Source: Planctomycetota bacterium
GTDB lineage: Bacteria; Planctomycetota; Planctomycetia; Pirellulales; S012-138
Assembly (NCBI GenBank): GCA_026982835.1
Contig: JALSGI010000039.1
Coordinates: forward strand, 1 to 6,746
Length of the DNA stretch: 6,746 nt
Direction of reading: 5' to 3'
Shown in pieces: positions 5,716 through 6,746 of the stretch; the stretch's first letter is position 1; every line of letters begins with the position of its first letter. A model generated the notes under the pieces. It made no database searches and was not told where the DNA came from. It saw nothing but the letters and a program-made list of their open reading frames with translations. A program made the position numbers and the translations under genes.

Positions 5716-5770
5716 CTCGCCCAAGCCCCAAGACCTCCCCGGGGATTGACTCTTGCGGCCAATTCCAGCA

Positions 5771-5791
5771 GGCTGCCAGAAAGTGGCAGTT
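5771..5791 (+). promoter_or_regulatory. Inverted repeat in the kinase leader
   Basis: CTGCCA (5773-5778) and TGGCAG (5784-5789) flank GAAAG; two G-T pairs would extend the stem to 8 bp. It lies 28 nt before the kinase ATG and differs in loop and linkers from the repeat family. It could be an operator or a structured leader. A TTGACT hexamer at 5746-5751 resembles a -35 box, but no -10 box follows at the right spacing. Confidence 0.3.
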
Positions 5792-5819
5792 GTTCCCTGG
5801 CCTCTTGGGATGCCGGCTG

Positions 5820-6530
5820 ATGAGCACTCCGGAAGAAAAACGCTTGCAGGCCCAATATACCCAGATCGCCACGCTGGCCGGCCAGCTGGCCCACGAGATC
5901 AAAAACCCCCTGTCCACCATCAGCATGAACGTGGAGCTGCTGGCCGAGGACTTTGCTCAGCCGCAGAACCAGCGGGAGCGCCGCGCCCTGGAGCGGATTC
6001 GCCGCGTGCAGAAGGAATGCGGGCGGCTGCAAAGCCTGCTGGACGATTTTTTGGGTTTCGCCCGAGCCCAGCCTCAAAACGTGGAAGCATACCCCCTGGA
6101 CCGCTTCCTGGAGGAGGTGCTGGAGTTCTTTGCTCCCCAGGCGCAGCGTCACGGAGTGGAAGTGGTGCAGCTGTTCGATTCGGACCTGCCGCCGGTGCGC
6201 ATCGACCGGCAGTACCTGCGGGCGGCCATCTTGAACTTGCTGCTCAATTCGCTCCAGGCCATGCCTCAGGGAGGGCGGCTGGAAGTGCGCACCCGCCGCG
6301 ACGGCCGCTGGGTGGCCGTGGACCTGATCGATACCGGCCCGGGTATGGACGAAAAAACCCTGGCCCGTATCTTCGAGCCCTTCTTTTCCACCAAGCCGGG
6401 GGGCAGCGGGCTGGGACTGCCCACGGCCCGAAAGATCGTCGAAGCCCTGGGCGGCACCATTCAGGTGCAGAGCGAGCCGGGCCGGGGTACGCAGTTTACG
6501 CTCCGCTTTCCGGCCGCTTCCGCGGGCTGA
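5820..6530 (+). CDS. Soluble sensor histidine kinase (NtrB-like core, no sensor domain)
   Basis: This 236-aa protein is a bare transmitter module that would autophosphorylate on His and pass the phosphate to a response regulator. The HisKA helix carries the H-box AHEIKNPLSTI (24-34) with His25. The ATPase domain has the N-box NLLLNS (139-144), G1 DTGPGM (171-176), F-box FEPFFSTK (185-192) and G2 GSGLGLP (195-201). It has no PAS, GAF, HAMP or transmembrane segment, so it should be cytosolic and needs another input. The H-box style resembles kinases paired with NtrC-type sigma-54 activators in planctomycetes, but no regulator is in view. ATG 5820 is chosen, with GGGA 9 nt upstream; an in-frame TTG at 5790 would add ten residues. 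The final codons and TGA stop lie in a decayed hairpin repeat. Confidence 0.95.
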   Translation: MSTPEEKRLQAQYTQIATLAGQLAHEIKNPLSTISMNVELLAEDFAQPQNQRERRALERIRRVQKECGRLQSLLDDFLGFARAQPQNVEAYPLDRFLEEVLEFFAPQAQRHGVEVVQLFDSDLPPVRIDRQYLRAAILNLLLNSLQAMPQGGRLEVRTRRDGRWVAVDLIDTGPGMDEKTLARIFEPFFSTKPGGSGLGLPTARKIVEALGGTIQVQSEPGRGTQFTLRFPAASAG

Positions 6531-6746
6531 CACCGGCGGCTGGCCGTTCAACCGCCGGCTGACGGCGGTGGCTGGCCGTTTGGTGTGTGAGTCGGCGTTT
6601 TTTCTCGCTTTGGCGAGCCCCCGGCTTTAGCCGGGGGAGAACCGAATAAGCGCTTTTGGTTATTCTCCTCCGCCAGCTAAAGCTGGCGGCTCGCCGGTTG
6701 CAAGAATAAACGCTTTTTCTCGCACTGGTGCGGAAGCACCACCGCA
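6520..6746. repeat. Hairpin-repeat cluster 3 (right edge)
   Basis: Modules in order: a decayed hairpin over the kinase stop (6520-6539) followed by CTGGCCGTT; an imperfect TGAC hairpin (6552-6571); the constant linker; a TTTA hairpin (6618-6637); a linker with GAATAA/TTATTC inverted repeat (6643-6664); a TAAA hairpin (6670-6689); a linker; and a GGAA hairpin (6727-6740) with an ACCGC tail that stops at the window edge. No gene is visible after the kinase. The final 20 bases repeat positions 12-31. Confidence 0.88.
6552..6740. repeat. Composite hairpin repeat, copy B
   Basis: It aligns with copy A (5420-5608) module by module. Hairpins are CCGCCGGC-TGAC-GGCGGTGG (6552-6571, one mismatch and one G-T pair), CCCCCGGC-TTTA-GCCGGGGG (6618-6637, perfect) and CCGCCAGC-TAAA-GCTGGCGG (6670-6689, perfect), followed by GGTGC-GGAA-GCACC (6727-6740). 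The second hairpin differs from copy A by a matched change in both arms. Confidence 0.85.

Larger units (their letters stand above)
5351..5742. repeat. Hairpin-repeat cluster 2 (between DUF3467 and kinase genes)
   Basis: This 392-nt cluster holds no credible gene. Modules in order: decayed TGAC hairpin over the DUF3467 stop (5354-5371); pyrimidine tract (5374-5419); TGAA hairpin (5420-5439); constant linker (5440-5465); TTCA hairpin (5486-5505); linker with AATAA/TTATT inverted repeat (5506-5537); TGAA hairpin (5538-5557); linker (5558-5594); imperfect GGAA hairpin (5595-5608); GCGGC/GCCGC (5617-5629); TAAC hairpin (5632-5651); pyrimidine tract (5652-5695); TGAA hairpin (5696-5715); and an AAGCCCCAAGACC tail. 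Short open frames here on both strands merely translate the repeats. Confidence 0.88.

Noticed and set aside
5784..5800. Sigma-54 promoter before the kinase
   Set aside because: TGGCAG resembles a -24 element, but no GC dinucleotide follows at the required spacing.
5244..6551. 435-residue minus-strand open frame across the repeats and kinase
   Set aside because: It is antisense to the kinase and runs through repeat-derived low-complexity sequence.
1..6746. CRISPR array
   Set aside because: Repeats are imperfect hairpins with conserved linkers and irregular spacing. There are no identical direct repeats with unique spacers and no cas genes.
1..6746. Insertion sequence, tRNA or rRNA
   Set aside because: No transposase or RAYT motif is present, and I saw no cloverleaf or rRNA-like segment on either strand by eye.

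Overview
The window looks like chromosomal DNA from a GC-rich planctomycete, most likely Pirellulales and possibly a Thermogutta-like lineage. This is inferred from family-level gene features (a small DUF3467 protein, a sensor-less NtrB-type kinase, an HtrA protease with a proline-rich linker) and from dense GC-rich hairpin repeats between genes. No 16S or other marker gene is present, so the assignment rests on pattern recognition and is moderate at best.

Layout: a hairpin-repeat cluster (1-340) and a 132-nt unique leader precede a long-chain acyl-CoA synthetase (473-2152, +). After a 150-nt leader with a TATAAT-like box comes a bifunctional nuclease/DUF151 protein (2303-2713, +). It converges on a minus-strand pair, an HtrA-like trypsin/PDZ protease (3465-4667) followed 18 nt downstream by trpF (2751-3446), probably one operon. 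A divergent region of about 300 nt with palindromes separates htrA from a plus-strand DUF3467 gene (4965-5363). A second repeat cluster (5351-5742) leads into a soluble histidine kinase (5820-6530, +), and a third cluster (6520-6746) runs to the window edge.

The genes do not form one obvious pathway: lipid activation, a nuclease-fold protein, tryptophan synthesis coupled to envelope proteolysis, an uncharacterised small protein and a signalling kinase. The most unusual content is the repeats. Nearly all are 20-nt hairpins with an 8-bp stem whose sequence varies from copy to copy, while the closing C-G pair, a T-initial tetraloop and specific linkers recur. They alternate in a fixed order, and two long composite copies (5420-5608 and 6552-6740) align along their length. 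In one aligned hairpin a stem base and its partner have both changed. The stop codons of the DUF3467 gene and the kinase both lie in the loop of such a hairpin, so the repeats appear to have settled onto gene ends. The two window ends share a 20-bp repeat, so the window may have been delimited by these repeats during assembly.
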